From positions 1,054,001-1,118,000 of the forward strand of contig NZ_OZ075108.1 in NCBI RefSeq assembly GCF_964186625.1: 64,000 nt of DNA, given 5' to 3'. This stretch comes from Asticcacaulis sp. MM231 (GTDB taxonomy: Bacteria; Pseudomonadota; Alphaproteobacteria; Caulobacterales; Caulobacteraceae). This document shows, in pieces, positions 35,202 to 43,881 of this stretch (positions are counted from its first letter, which is position 1; every line of letters starts with the position of its first letter). A program made the position numbers and the translations under genes. Under the pieces are notes generated by a model that made no database searches, was not told where the DNA came from, and saw nothing but the letters and a program-made list of their open reading frames with translations.

Positions 35202-37505
35202 ATGTCTACTCTACACGTTGCCAATCTCGGTTACCCCCGGATCGGCCTGCGGCGCGAACTGAAGTTCGCGCTCGAATCCTACTGGTCCGGCAAGACGGAT
35301 CAAGCGTCCCTGCTGGAAGCGGCCAGGACCTTGCGCGCGCAAAACTGGCTGCGCCAGAAAGAACTGGGGGTCGATATCCTGCCCTCGAACGAGTTCTCAC
35401 TCTATGACCACTTGCTCGATACCGCCTTTATGGTCGGGGCTATACCTGAAGCCTATAAGGGCGCCAGCGATCTCGACACCTATTTCCGTATGGCGCGCGG
35501 CGCCGGCGAGGTGTCGGCCTGCGGTCATAACCACAATGGCAGCGTCCCGGCGCTGGAAATGACCAAGTGGTTCAACACCAATTATCACGTTCTGGTCAGC
35601 GAACTAAAGCCGAGCCAGACCTTCGAACTGGCGTATAACAAGCCGCTCAGCGACTATAACGAGGCCAAGGCCCTGGGGCACCAGACCCGGCCGGTGCTGG
35701 TCGGGCCGGTGACCTTCCTCAAGCAGGCCAAGGCCGCGATCGGCGGTTTCAATACGCTTAGCCTGCTGCCGCGTCTCTTGCCGGTCTACGCCGAGGTGCT
35801 GCGAAGCTTGCGAGACGCCGGCGCCGAATGGGTGCAGATCGATGAGCCGGTGCTGGCCAATGCGCCGAACGGACAGGTGGCCCTGGCCCTGACCGAGGCC
35901 TATGCCCATCTGGCGCGTGAAGTGCCGGGCCTGAAGCTCATGCTGACCTCCTATTTTGATGCGTATGACGCCAATATCGACCTGGCCTTCTCCCTGCCGG
36001 TCGCGGGTGTCCACGTCGACCTGACCGTGCGGCCCGCCCTGCTGGAACGCCTGCCGGAACTGGCGGATGGCAAGACGGTATCGCTTGGCGTCATCGATGG
36101 CCGCAACATCTGGAAGGCCGATCTCAACGCGCTCGTGGCCCGTCTGGCGCCGGTCATCAGCCAATTGAACGACGTCATCTTGGCGCCGTCCTGTTCGTTG
36201 CTGCATGTGCCGATTGATCTGGAACAAGAGGACAAGCTGGATGCCGATCTGAAATCCTGGCTGGCCTTCGCGGCGCAAAAGCTGCACGAGCTTTCCGTGC
36301 TGAAGGCGGCGCTGTCCGGCCTGGATGTGAGTGCTGAACTGGCGGTCAATGCGCAGGCCCTTGCGGCGCGCAAGGTCTCGACGCGTATCCATAATGCGGG
36401 CGTGGCCGACCGCATCGCTCGCCTGACGCTGCCGATGAGCGAGCGCCAGAGCCCGTTTGCCGAGCGCATCCTCAAGCAGCGCAAGCGCCTGAATCTGCCG
36501 CTCTATCCGACCACGACCATCGGCTCTTTTCCGCAAACGGCCGAGGTGCGCAGCGCACGCCTGCAACACAGCAAAGGCCAGCTCAGTGATGCCGACTATG
36601 ACGCCTTCCTCAAGGCGGAGACGGCCAAAGCGATCGCCTGGCAGGAAGAGATTGGCCTTGATGCGCTGGTGCATGGTGAATTCGAGCGTAATGATATGGT
36701 GCAGTATTTCGCTGAGCAGCTTGACGGCTATGCTTTCACGCAGTCCGGCTGGGTGCAGTCCTATGGCTCCCGCTATGTCCGTCCGCCGGTGATCTTCGGT
36801 GACGTGTCGCGTCCCAAACCGATGACGGTCGATTGGGCCGTCTATGCGCAATCCCTGACCACCAGGGTGATGAAGGGCATGCTGACCGGTCCGGTGACCA
36901 TGTTGCAATGGGCCTTCGTGCGCGATGACCTGCCGCGCAGCGCCGTCTGCCGCCAGATCGCGCTGGCGATCCGTGACGAGGTGCTCGATCTCGAAGCCGC
37001 CGGCATCCGCATCATCCAGATCGACGAGGCGGCGTTCCGCGAAGGCCTGCCGATCGATCCGGCCAAATGGGACGCCTATCTCGACTGGGCGGTGGAATGC
37101 TTCAAGTTGTCCTCGGCCGGCGTGGCCGACGAAACCCAGATCCACAGCCATATGTGCTATTCGGATTTCAACGATATCATCCGGGCCATCGCGGCCATGG
37201 ATGCCGATGTGATCTCCATCGAGACCTCACGCTCGAACATGGAACTGCTGGAAGCCTTTATCGACTTCAAGTATCCCAACGAGATCGGGCCAGGTGTCTA
37301 TGACATCCATAGCCCGCGCGTGCCGGAAAAGGCGGAGATGGAGCGTCTGCTGGAAAAGGCCGGTCAGCGTCTCAAGGCCGAGCAGATCTGGGTCAATCCG
37401 GACTGTGGCCTCAAAACGCGCGGCTGGGCCGAAACCAGACCGGCGCTGGAGCGCATGGTCGCCGCGGCCAAGGCCCTGCGCGCCACGCATCCGGTCTGGG
37501 TGTAA
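35202..37505 (+). CDS. metE: Cobalamin-independent methionine synthase
   Basis: 767 residues. Transfers the methyl group of 5-methyltetrahydropteroyl-triglutamate to homocysteine. Both barrels are present: N-terminal LGYPRIGLRRELKFALESYW, and the C-terminal catalytic half starting PTTTIGSFPQT, with Zn ligands in SHMCYSDF (His and Cys) and NPDCGLKTRGW (Cys). Start at 35202 agrees with known N-termini; upstream in-frame ATG at 35160 is rejected. Directly controlled by the riboswitch. Confidence 0.98.
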   Translation: MSTLHVANLGYPRIGLRRELKFALESYWSGKTDQASLLEAARTLRAQNWLRQKELGVDILPSNEFSLYDHLLDTAFMVGAIPEAYKGASDLDTYFRMARGAGEVSACGHNHNGSVPALEMTKWFNTNYHVLVSELKPSQTFELAYNKPLSDYNEAKALGHQTRPVLVGPVTFLKQAKAAIGGFNTLSLLPRLLPVYAEVLRSLRDAGAEWVQIDEPVLANAPNGQVALALTEAYAHLAREVPGLKLMLTSYFDAYDANIDLAFSLPVAGVHVDLTVRPALLERLPELADGKTVSLGVIDGRNIWKADLNALVARLAPVISQLNDVILAPSCSLLHVPIDLEQEDKLDADLKSWLAFAAQKLHELSVLKAALSGLDVSAELAVNAQALAARKVSTRIHNAGVADRIARLTLPMSERQSPFAERILKQRKRLNLPLYPTTTIGSFPQTAEVRSARLQHSKGQLSDADYDAFLKAETAKAIAWQEEIGLDALVHGEFERNDMVQYFAEQLDGYAFTQSGWVQSYGSRYVRPPVIFGDVSRPKPMTVDWAVYAQSLTTRVMKGMLTGPVTMLQWAFVRDDLPRSAVCRQIALAIRDEVLDLEAAGIRIIQIDEAAFREGLPIDPAKWDAYLDWAVECFKLSSAGVADETQIHSHMCYSDFNDIIRAIAAMDADVISIETSRSNMELLEAFIDFKYPNEIGPGVYDIHSPRVPEKAEMERLLEKAGQRLKAEQIWVNPDCGLKTRGWAETRPALERMVAAAKALRATHPVWV

Positions 37506-37518
37506 AGCCCTACTGGTC

Positions 37519-37560
37519 AGGCCCGCCTCTTGTCGTTAAGATGCGGGCCTGAAATCTTTT
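37519..37560 (+). terminator. Terminator after metE
   Basis: AGGCCCGC (37519-37526) pairs with GCGGGCCT (37543-37550), followed by GAAATCTTTT. Confidence 0.7.
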
Positions 37561-37571
37561 AAGGCAGCCTG

Positions 37572-38252
37572 ATGATCCGCAAGACTACGAGCGTTGTTAT
37601 TCTAACGGGACTTTTGGTTGCCTGTTCGCCGCAGAAGAAGACAGATGAGGCGCCGCAGGCCCCGGCGTCTTCGGCGGTAGCGTCGGCAGCGCCGATGGCG
37701 GTCGATACCCTGTCCTGCGCGGGCCCGGTCAAGCAGGGCGATACAGCCAAGAGCCTGATGGCGACCTACGGCAAGGATGCAACTCTGGGCATGATCCCCG
37801 GCGCCGAAGGCACCGAAGAGAAGGGGCTTATCCTCTTCGACAAGGACTCTAAGCACCGGCTGGAGGTTCTGTTCGCCGATGAAGCGATGACGCAGGTATC
37901 GCTTGTCATGGCGCGCGGCACGTCAACCGCCTGGAAGGGGCCGGAAGGCCTGCACCTTGGCAGCAAGCTGGGTGACATCGAACTAGCCAATGGCCGGGCC
38001 TTCACTGTCGGCGGTTTCGACTGGGATTACGGCGGTTATGTCAGCGATCTTAAGGGCGGGCGGCTGGCGGAAATCCCCGGCGGCTGCATGTTCGGTCTGC
38101 GAATGGGCTTTGCCGAAGACAACACCAACCCTGTGCCGGATTCGCTGATCGGCGAGCGCACGCTGGATTCCGGCGATCCGGTTTTGAAAAAGGCATCACC
38201 CGTGGTGCAGGAAATGACCATCGGCTGGTCGGTTGCGGAGCCCGCCGCTTAA
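37572..38252 (+). CDS. Lipoprotein of unknown function
   Basis: 226 residues with lipobox LLVA-C after a short hydrophobic signal, a Pro/Ala/Ser linker (about 25-45) and a globular part with a conserved look (LHLGSKLGDIELANGRAFTVGGFDWDYGGYVSDLKGGRLAEIPGGCMFGLRMG). No family recognised. A palindromic element follows. Confidence 0.7.
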   Translation: MIRKTTSVVILTGLLVACSPQKKTDEAPQAPASSAVASAAPMAVDTLSCAGPVKQGDTAKSLMATYGKDATLGMIPGAEGTEEKGLILFDKDSKHRLEVLFADEAMTQVSLVMARGTSTAWKGPEGLHLGSKLGDIELANGRAFTVGGFDWDYGGYVSDLKGGRLAEIPGGCMFGLRMGFAEDNTNPVPDSLIGERTLDSGDPVLKKASPVVQEMTIGWSVAEPAA

Positions 38253-38261
38253 ATCAGGTAG

Positions 38262-38330
38262 GCGCTCTAATTTTATGTTTTGACGCGCTTTCCGAAAAGT
38301 GCGTCACACTTTTCGGAAAGCGCCCTAATC
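38262..38330. repeat. Palindromic GCGCTTTCCGAAAAGTG element
   Basis: GCGCTTTCCGAAAAGTG (38285-38301), loop CGTCA, then its exact complement (38307-38323), giving a 17-bp perfect stem. A GCTCTAA stretch precedes it. The single arm recurs at 45999-46015 inside another TTAGAGC element, so these belong to one mosaic family. Confidence 0.75.
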
Positions 38331-38334
38331 TTAC

Positions 38335-39135
38335 TGATACCAACCTCCACTGATTAGTACCCCTTTGTCCATTCCCTTATGCCAAGGGACATTATGCGCC
38401 ATGGCTGGTCGATAAGTTTGTTCCAGGCTTCGCAACACAGGGCGACTATATCGTCGTAGGATTTGAAAATTCGGTTGGACAGCCAGTTTTCGCGCATGAA
38501 CTGCCAGACATTTTCTACTGGGTTGAGCTCCGGCGCCTTTGCAGGCAAGGGCAACAAAGTTATGTTTTCGGGGATGTCCAGCTTCTGTGATGTGTGCCAT
38601 CCAGCACGATCGAGTATCAGAACGGCATGACAGCCAGTGTCGACATTGGCGCTAATTTCACGAAGATGCTGGGCCATGGCGAAGCTGTCGCAGAAGGGCA
38701 TGACCATGCCGGCTCCCTTTCCCTTTTGGGGGCAGATGGCACCAAAGATATAGGCCCATTTGGTTCTTTGATCTTTTGGCGCGCTTGGTCTGGTGCCGCG
38801 CAAAGCCCAACGCCTTGTGATCTTGTTCTTTTGACCAATCCTGGCTTCGTCCTGATACCAGAGCTCTACCTTTGTTCCTTTAGGGAACCCTGATTCAATT
38901 TTTGCCAGTTCGGCAGGCAGTTTTTTTTAAAGTCTTCAAGCGCGTACTCATTCTGGCCATGGTGTTTCGGCCTTGCAGACAGCTTCCGATACCCCAGATC
39001 ACGGACAATACGGCTCAGGCTGTTCTCTGCGATGGAAATACCCCACTCATCGCGGATCCATCCGGCCAGATCGATCAGACGCCACCGGACAACACCATCT
39101 ACGGCAGGGATAAACCCCTTGGCCGGTGGCCACTA
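38335..39135 (-). pseudogene. IS630-family transposase, 5'-truncated
   Basis: Minus-strand DDE transposase fragment: GFIPAVDGVVRWRLIDLAGWI..., then LWYQDEARIGQKNK, LILDRAGWHTSQ and PAKAPELNPVENVWQFMRENWLSNR (the three catalytic acid regions). The N-terminal helix-turn-helix (about 100 codons) is missing. Two frames are joined at an A8 run (plus strand T8, 38921-38928) by a -1 slip at A-AAA-AAC, as in frameshifting IS630 members. Stop at 38354; an end sequence resembling an IS630 inverted repeat follows to about 38335. Catalytic C-part alone reads from 38803. Confidence 0.8.
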
Positions 39136-39189
39136 TAGGGGCAAGATTATATCTAAGCCAGCTGTCCAGTTTTCGGGGACCACCTCAAT
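39136..39189. mobile_element. Fragment with an IS3-like terminal inverted repeat
   Basis: On the minus strand the sequence starts TGAGGTGGTCCCCGAAAACT and continues GGACAGC, which has the shape of an IS3-family end (TG..GTCCCC..GGACAG). It separates the two broken IS630 copies, so an element seems to have inserted and then been lost by deletion. Assignment is by general shape only. Confidence 0.4.
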
Positions 39190-39595
39190 TTGCGCCACTG
39201 CTCTCGACGACGCGCAACATCGGGCCGGTCCTGTTCGCTCGCCATTATCGTTTTTTTTTGAAGCTCAGCCCTTCTGAGTGAACGAACCGCCAAACTGATC
39301 GATAGTCCACACGAACATTGCGCTCACCCAATTCGCGGACCAAACCGCGTAACGTGAACGGAGTTTGGGTACGTTCCAAGAGCCAATCTCGATTAGATCC
39401 TGAGAGGACTCTGGGTTTATAACCGCCCATTCGCTTGGGGGCAGGACTGCCGGTCTCCTTGGTTCGCGTCACCCACTTGATTGCGGTGCTCACCGCGACG
39501 CCGAACCGATGGGCAGCCTCATGCCGAGACATACCTTCATCATTTACCGCCGCAACAACACGCTCACGCAAATCCATTGAATAGGCTCGGGGCAT
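39190..39595 (-). pseudogene. Second IS630-family transposase, 3'-truncated
   Basis: N-terminal half only: MPRAYSMDLRERVVAAVNDE then HTH (SRHEAAHRFGVAVSTAIKWV) and PKRMGGYKPRVLSG, TPFTLRGLVRELGERNVRVDYRSVWRFV. The first frame stops at 39245 after SFKKKR; a -1 slip on the A9 run (plus strand T9, 39251-39259) continues KKTIMASEQDRPDVARRREQWRK and is then cut off before the FIDETW catalytic region by the IS3-like end. Not closely similar to the copy at 38354, which belongs to a different IS630 subgroup. Confidence 0.8.
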
Positions 39596-39686
39596 GGACA
39601 TCTCTCCATCATGTCCAACCAATGAATCATGATTTGGATTCACGGGGAATCTCTAATCGATTCAATTTTACGTCATCCCGCTCTAG

Positions 39687-41082
39687 GTGTCTCAGTCTGG
39701 TTTGAGCGCAGCCATTCGCTTGCAGTTGTATGCCAGGGCGATAAGCTTCCACTCGCTTTTGACCTTTTGCAGTCCTCGCAGGGAGAACTGCCTGAACTTC
39801 AAGACCGATTTGATGATTCCAAAGACAGGTTCTAGGGTCTGCTTTCTGAGCTTGTATTTGGCTTTGGCGTCTTCGGTTTCCAGCTTTGCTTTCATTTTCA
39901 GCCTCCACGGTTCAAGGATTTGACGCTCTGGCTTTGGAGTCTGTGGCGGCGGGCGGAAGTCGTAAGGTCTTTGAGGCTGGGTCTTGGCAATCGCAACCAA
40001 AGCCTCGATCTGCATCTCCTCGATAGCGGCGACGGCGGGACCGCTGGCGAAGCCGGCGTCGGCAAGTACGGTTGTTGGCAGGCCGATACCGGTCTGCATG
40101 GCCTGGATCGTATCTACGAAGGTCGGTTGGTCTGAGGGTGTTACCGAGACTTCGGTTGAGAGGATCAACTGGGTGCCTTCGGCGCAGACAACGGCCTGGG
40201 CATTATAGGCCTGACGGTATTCGTGATGTTTGGATTTGCGCATGAGGCCCGAATCCGGATCCGTCAGATTTGTCTGCCGTTCGGGAGGCGGTGGCGCATC
40301 GTCGTCGGGGGGAACAGGCGGATTGCCACGCCGGCCGCGCTTGGCATCATACTTGGCCTTCTTGGCTTCATAAGCCACACGCTCCGCCTCTTCTTTGGCT
40401 TGGGCCTCAAGCCTCTCGCAAGCGGCATCGAGCTTGGACTTCAGCGCCTCGCGACGGACAATTTCGGCAGGCAGGGCTTGCGGATCTGGCGTATCGGAGG
40501 CGTCGGCGGCTTCAGCCTTCGCCGTCAGTTCGGCAATGTCGGCCTTAAGCTTTTCACGCAAGACCTGGGCGCGATCGTACCGGACAGAGCGGATTTTGGA
40601 GGCATGGGCGTCGATCTTGGTGCCATCGATCGAAACGGTGCCCACCTTGAGCAGACCCGTCTCCTTCGCCATAAGCAAAACCTGCAAAAACGCCCGCTCG
40701 AAAGCTGTCTGGTTGTCTCGCCGAAACGCCGCGATCGTATCGTGATCCGGATGGGTGTTCGCCGCAACAAAGCGAACGCCGATGTCCCGATAAGTCGCTC
40801 GCTCAAGGCGTCGAGACGAAAAAATCCCATTGGCGTAGCCATAGATCAACAGCGCCAACATCATCTGGGGATGGTATTGCGCTTTGCCCGAACCGCGGTC
40901 GTTGATCTTGAAAAGCGACAAGTCGACGCGCTCCGCGGCAGCGATCACGAAATGCGCCAAATCGTCTTCCGGCAACCAATCCCGAAGATCGGGAGGAAGC
41001 AAAAAAGCTTGGCTACGGTCACTATTCTTGAAATTTGCCATGCCAAAAAACATACACGGATTTGGCTAAATCCGACAGACTG
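39687..41082 (-). mobile_element. Insertion sequence of the IS1182 type, apparently intact
   Basis: About 1.4 kb with CTAG on both sides (39683-39686 and 41083-41086), perhaps the target duplication. The ends are imperfectly inverted: left GTCTCAGTCTGGTTTGAGC, right complement GTCTGTCGGATTTAGCC. One transposase gene fills it. Confidence 0.75.
39692..41041 (-). CDS. IS1182-family transposase
   Basis: 449 residues from the ATG at 41041 (453 from 41053). MANFKNSDRSQAFLLPPDLRDWLPEDDLAHFVI, YHPQMMLALLIYGYANGIFSSRRLERATYRDIGVRFVAANTHPDHDTIAAFRR, VSIDGTKIDAHASK (first Asp), TVLADAGFAS (second Asp) and the C-terminal LEPVFGIIKSVLKFRQFSLRGLQKVKSEWKLIALAYNCKRM with the Glu. The reading frame is uninterrupted, so it may be active. 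Confidence 0.92.
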   Translation of the reverse strand: MANFKNSDRSQAFLLPPDLRDWLPEDDLAHFVIAAAERVDLSLFKINDRGSGKAQYHPQMMLALLIYGYANGIFSSRRLERATYRDIGVRFVAANTHPDHDTIAAFRRDNQTAFERAFLQVLLMAKETGLLKVGTVSIDGTKIDAHASKIRSVRYDRAQVLREKLKADIAELTAKAEAADASDTPDPQALPAEIVRREALKSKLDAACERLEAQAKEEAERVAYEAKKAKYDAKRGRRGNPPVPPDDDAPPPPERQTNLTDPDSGLMRKSKHHEYRQAYNAQAVVCAEGTQLILSTEVSVTPSDQPTFVDTIQAMQTGIGLPTTVLADAGFASGPAVAAIEEMQIEALVAIAKTQPQRPYDFRPPPQTPKPERQILEPWRLKMKAKLETEDAKAKYKLRKQTLEPVFGIIKSVLKFRQFSLRGLQKVKSEWKLIALAYNCKRMAALKPD

Positions 41083-41178
41083 CTAGCAAAGAACCATCGC
41101 TGCCGCGAAGGCCATGGTGGCGATGAAGGCAAGGCCCAGCACGGCAAAGCCCAGAGTATATTTCGTTTTGACAGTCAT
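41083..41178 (-). CDS. 31-residue membrane peptide at the IS junction
   Basis: MTVKTKYTLGFAVLGLAFIA then TMAFAAAMVLC: a basic start and one hydrophobic helix. The TAG stop is part of the CTAG at the IS boundary, so the element may have shortened the protein. No strong ribosome site is visible, and the frame is too short to judge by codon use. Confidence 0.35.
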   Translation of the reverse strand: MTVKTKYTLGFAVLGLAFIATMAFAAAMVLC

Positions 41179-41246
41179 AACCGGCCCCGCAGAAGAGGGC
41201 CGACTATGCCATACGCAACGAAATAACAAAGTTACATCGTCGTAAT

Positions 41247-41873
41247 TTAGCCCGCGATGGCCGCCAGAAGGGCTTTCACGCCGGCGGCGGCACCTTCGGG
41301 ATGGTTCCACACCGCACCGGACACGGCGATGAAGTCAGCACCGGCCTCGGCGACGTCGCGGGCGTTTTCCGCTGTGATGCCGCCGATGGCGACGCACGGA
41401 ATCTCGATCGTTTCCTGCCAGATATTGAGCGTTTCCAGATCCGCCATGTGCTCGACCTCTTTCGTCGTGGTCGGGTAGAAGGCGCCAAAGGCGACGTAAT
41501 CCGCGCCAGCCTCGGCGGCGTCCATGGCCAGGTCGCGGCTGTTATGGCAGGTGACGCCGATCATGGCCTCCTTGCCGAGCAGGGCGCGGGCTTCCTTCAG
41601 CGGCATGTCCGACTGGCCGATATGGGCGCCATCGAGCTTGAGCGATTTCACCAGTTGCACGCGGTCATTCATCAGCACGGCGACGCCGAGGTTTTGCGCG
41701 ATCGGCGCGATCACCTTGGTGATGTTGATAAGATCGTAATCGCTGATGTCTTTCAGACGGATCTGCAGGGCGGCGACGCTGCCGGCCTTAAGCGCGGCTT
41801 CGAGTTCGCGGGCGAAGGCGTCGACGTCGGGAATGGCGGGCGGGGTTATGAGATAGAGGCGGGTCTTGGTCAT
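41247..41873 (-). CDS. thiE: Thiamine phosphate synthase
   Basis: 208 residues from the ATG at 41873 ([12 protein letters not shown]). TIM barrel that joins HMP-PP and the thiazole phosphate. Family motifs: [80 protein letters not shown] longer start (41930) is unsupported. No thi-box seen upstream. Confidence 0.9.
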   Translation of the reverse strand: MTKTRLYLITPPAIPDVDAFARELEAALKAGSVAALQIRLKDISDYDLINITKVIAPIAQNLGVAVLMNDRVQLVKSLKLDGAHIGQSDMPLKEARALLGKEAMIGVTCHNSRDLAMDAAEAGADYVAFGAFYPTTTKEVEHMADLETLNIWQETIEIPCVAIGGITAENARDVAEAGADFIAVSGAVWNHPEGAAAGVKALLAAIAG

Positions 41874-42073
41874 GTCGGTGGTTTGCCTGAAATGTGCTGT
41901 CAGGGCAAGGCCGGAGGCAAGCAAACGCAAGGAAGCGCTAAGGAGACTTGCTTATCGCGTCCTTACCTGTGGGGCAGCGTTCCGCATTGTTCCCTTCAAG
42001 GTGCGGATTATATTGCCAATTCACTGAGGCGCGCACGCGCGACCCTCAAGGCATAACGAAGGAGATTACCCCC

Positions 42074-42775
42074 ATGACGCACACCAAAACCAAAGTAATG
42101 GCGGGGGCGGCGCTTATTCTGGGCATGACCGTCGGCTCAACCGCGGCGCAGGCTCAAAGCCAATATCAGAATTCATCCGAATATGACGGCTATTGCTACG
42201 TCAAAAAGGGCTCGAACACCACCGGGACCGTCGTTGGCGCGGTGGCGGGCGGCGCCCTCGGCAGCCAGGTTTCGAAGAACGAGCGCGGTCTTGGCACTGT
42301 CGCTGGCGCCGTGCTGGGCGGCGTGATCGGTAATCAGGTCGGCAAGAGCAATGACCGCTGCCTGAACGGCGAGTATTATTCCTACGAGAGCGGCTATTAT
42401 CAGCCGGGCTATGCGCCGGACGATTATAACGTCGTCTATTACAAGAGCCGTCCCAACACCAAGATGTACGATGTCGTCTATTACGACAATCAACGCCGCA
42501 CCACGCCGGGCTATGGCTATAATCAAGGCACCCAGGGCGGTTATAACAATGGCCAAAACGGGCAACCTTACAGCAATGGTCAGGTCTATAACCAGGGCGT
42601 ACAGGGCTGGCGTGACAACACCGGCACATGGCGTGAAGGCCGTCCGGTCGCGTTTGGCTGGAAAGACAGCAGGGGGCGCTGGCACGAAGGTCAGCTTCAG
42701 GCCTATGGCTACAAGGACCGTAACGGCACATGGCGCGAAAGCAGCTCACAGAGCGGCTACAACAGCAATCGCTAA
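42074..42775 (+). CDS. Glycine-zipper (2TM) outer-membrane-type protein
   Basis: 233 residues; start at 42074 has AAGGAG upstream. Signal peptide (GAALILGMTVGSTAAQA), then a Rickettsia 17-kDa-antigen-like glycine zipper (GTVVGAVAGGALGSQV...GLGTVAGAVLGGVIGNQVGK) at about 48-85, a Tyr-rich part, and a Gly/Asn/Gln-rich tail with repeated W.D..G.W.EG units (GWRDNTGTWREGRP, GWKDSRGRWHEGQ, GYKDRNGTWRE). Likely an envelope structural protein. Confidence 0.8.
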   Translation: MTHTKTKVMAGAALILGMTVGSTAAQAQSQYQNSSEYDGYCYVKKGSNTTGTVVGAVAGGALGSQVSKNERGLGTVAGAVLGGVIGNQVGKSNDRCLNGEYYSYESGYYQPGYAPDDYNVVYYKSRPNTKMYDVVYYDNQRRTTPGYGYNQGTQGGYNNGQNGQPYSNGQVYNQGVQGWRDNTGTWREGRPVAFGWKDSRGRWHEGQLQAYGYKDRNGTWRESSSQSGYNSNR

Positions 42776-42796
42776 ACTTTAGCGACCGATCTGAAA

Positions 42797-42828
42797 AGTC
42801 CTCCGGTTTGTACCGGAGGGCTTTTTAT
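42797..42828 (+). terminator. Terminator after the glycine-zipper gene
   Basis: CCTCCGGT (42800-42807), loop TTGT, ACCGGAGG (42812-42819), then GCTTTTT. Confidence 0.9.
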
Positions 42829-42904
42829 TGTGCGAATGACTTGCAATAGGCTTAACGGGATGTTACTTGAGACGTATTCGCATTGTCATCCAGCCGAGTT
42901 GCCC

Positions 42905-43090
42905 GTGTACGTCTGTAACTGTAACGCTATCCGTGAACGCGACGCCCGCAACGCCATTGAGTCTGGCGCCAGCACCGTCAAGGCCGTTTTCGATCACTGC
43001 GCCACGCGCCCTCAGTGCGCCAAGTGTGTGTGCGATATCCGCCAGATGATCGATGACGCGCAAATCTCCATGTCGATGGCGGCCGAATAG
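42905..43090 (+). CDS. bfd: Bacterioferritin-associated ferredoxin
   Basis: 61 residues from a GTG start (MYVCNCNAIRERDARNAIE). BFD-like [2Fe-2S] domain with cysteines in VCNCN and QCAKCVC. It reduces the ferritin core to release iron; next gene is bfr. An earlier ATG in frame would add a 25-residue unrelated tail. Confidence 0.88.
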   Translation: MYVCNCNAIRERDARNAIESGASTVKAVFDHCATRPQCAKCVCDIRQMIDDAQISMSMAAE

Positions 43091-43114
43091 TCAGTCATTT
43101 CAGACTGTTAAATT

Positions 43115-43141
43115 TGCGAATATGTCTTATTGTCATTCGCA
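43115..43141. promoter_or_regulatory. Fur-like palindrome between bfd and bfr
   Basis: TGCGAAT (43115-43121) and ATTCGCA (43135-43141) with a 13-base centre; on the minus strand it reads TGCGAATGACAATAAG, close to classical Fur boxes. It stands about 95 bases before bfr. A Fur, Mur or Irr type regulator is likely, but which is not decided. Confidence 0.55.
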
Positions 43142-43234
43142 GCAAGTTTTTGATTTCATTCAAAAAAATACTTCACTTCCGCGAAGGCGGCCTTTATGAT
43201 GCTCGCTACACTATACCACACACAGGAGCGCGCC

Positions 43235-43720
43235 ATGAAGGGTCAACCCGAAATTATCAAGCTGTTGAACAAGGTGCTCACCAATGAGCTGACCGCCGTC
43301 AATCAGTACTTCCTGCATGCGCGCATGATTGAAAATTGGGGCATGTATCACCTCGGCCGCATCGTCTACAAAGAGTTGATCGAGGAGATGAAGCACGCCG
43401 ATATGCTTATCAAGCGCATCCTGTTTCTCGATGGCCTGCCCAATCTGCAAGACCTCAACAAGCTGCGGATCGGTGAGACCATCACCGAGTGCATGACCTC
43501 TGATCTGGCTGTGGAAACCGGTGGTCACGCCACGCTGGTGGCCGGCGTTAAATACTGCGATGACCACATGGATTATGTCAGCCGCGAACTGCTGCGCCGT
43601 ATTCTGGAAGACACAGAGCATCATATCGACTTCCTCGAAACTCAGCTTGGCCTCATCAAGCTGATGGGGGAGCCGAACTACATCCAGAGTGCCATGAAGG
43701 AAATTGAGGGCGAAGGGTAA
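43235..43720 (+). CDS. bfr: Bacterioferritin
   Basis: 161 residues from the ATG at 43235 (AGGAG upstream). Heme-containing iron storage 24-mer. Ferroxidase ligands are in LTNELTAVNQYFLHARMIENWG, EEMKHADMLI (also the heme-ligand Met52), SDLAVE and EDTEHHIDFLETQL. Confidence 0.96.
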   Translation: MKGQPEIIKLLNKVLTNELTAVNQYFLHARMIENWGMYHLGRIVYKELIEEMKHADMLIKRILFLDGLPNLQDLNKLRIGETITECMTSDLAVETGGHATLVAGVKYCDDHMDYVSRELLRRILEDTEHHIDFLETQLGLIKLMGEPNYIQSAMKEIEGEG

Positions 43721-43881
43721 AGTCCACAAGGCCTTCATTGTGGTAAGGGCAAGTGCCCGCCGGCGCTGTTGCGCCTTGGCTTGCGTAAAAAGTCCAATTC
43801 CTCTTTGACCTTTGAGATTGAACCTCCTAACCTGCCCTCGCGGTCACCACGAGTGATTTGCCATAAGCTGGGACCGGATGT

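Noticed and set aside
35604..37151. 515-codon open frame antisense to metE
   Set aside because: Shadow of a highly conserved gene.
38902..39138. Plus-strand ORF over the IS630 fragment
   Set aside because: The minus strand carries clear transposase motifs there; the plus frame is a shadow.
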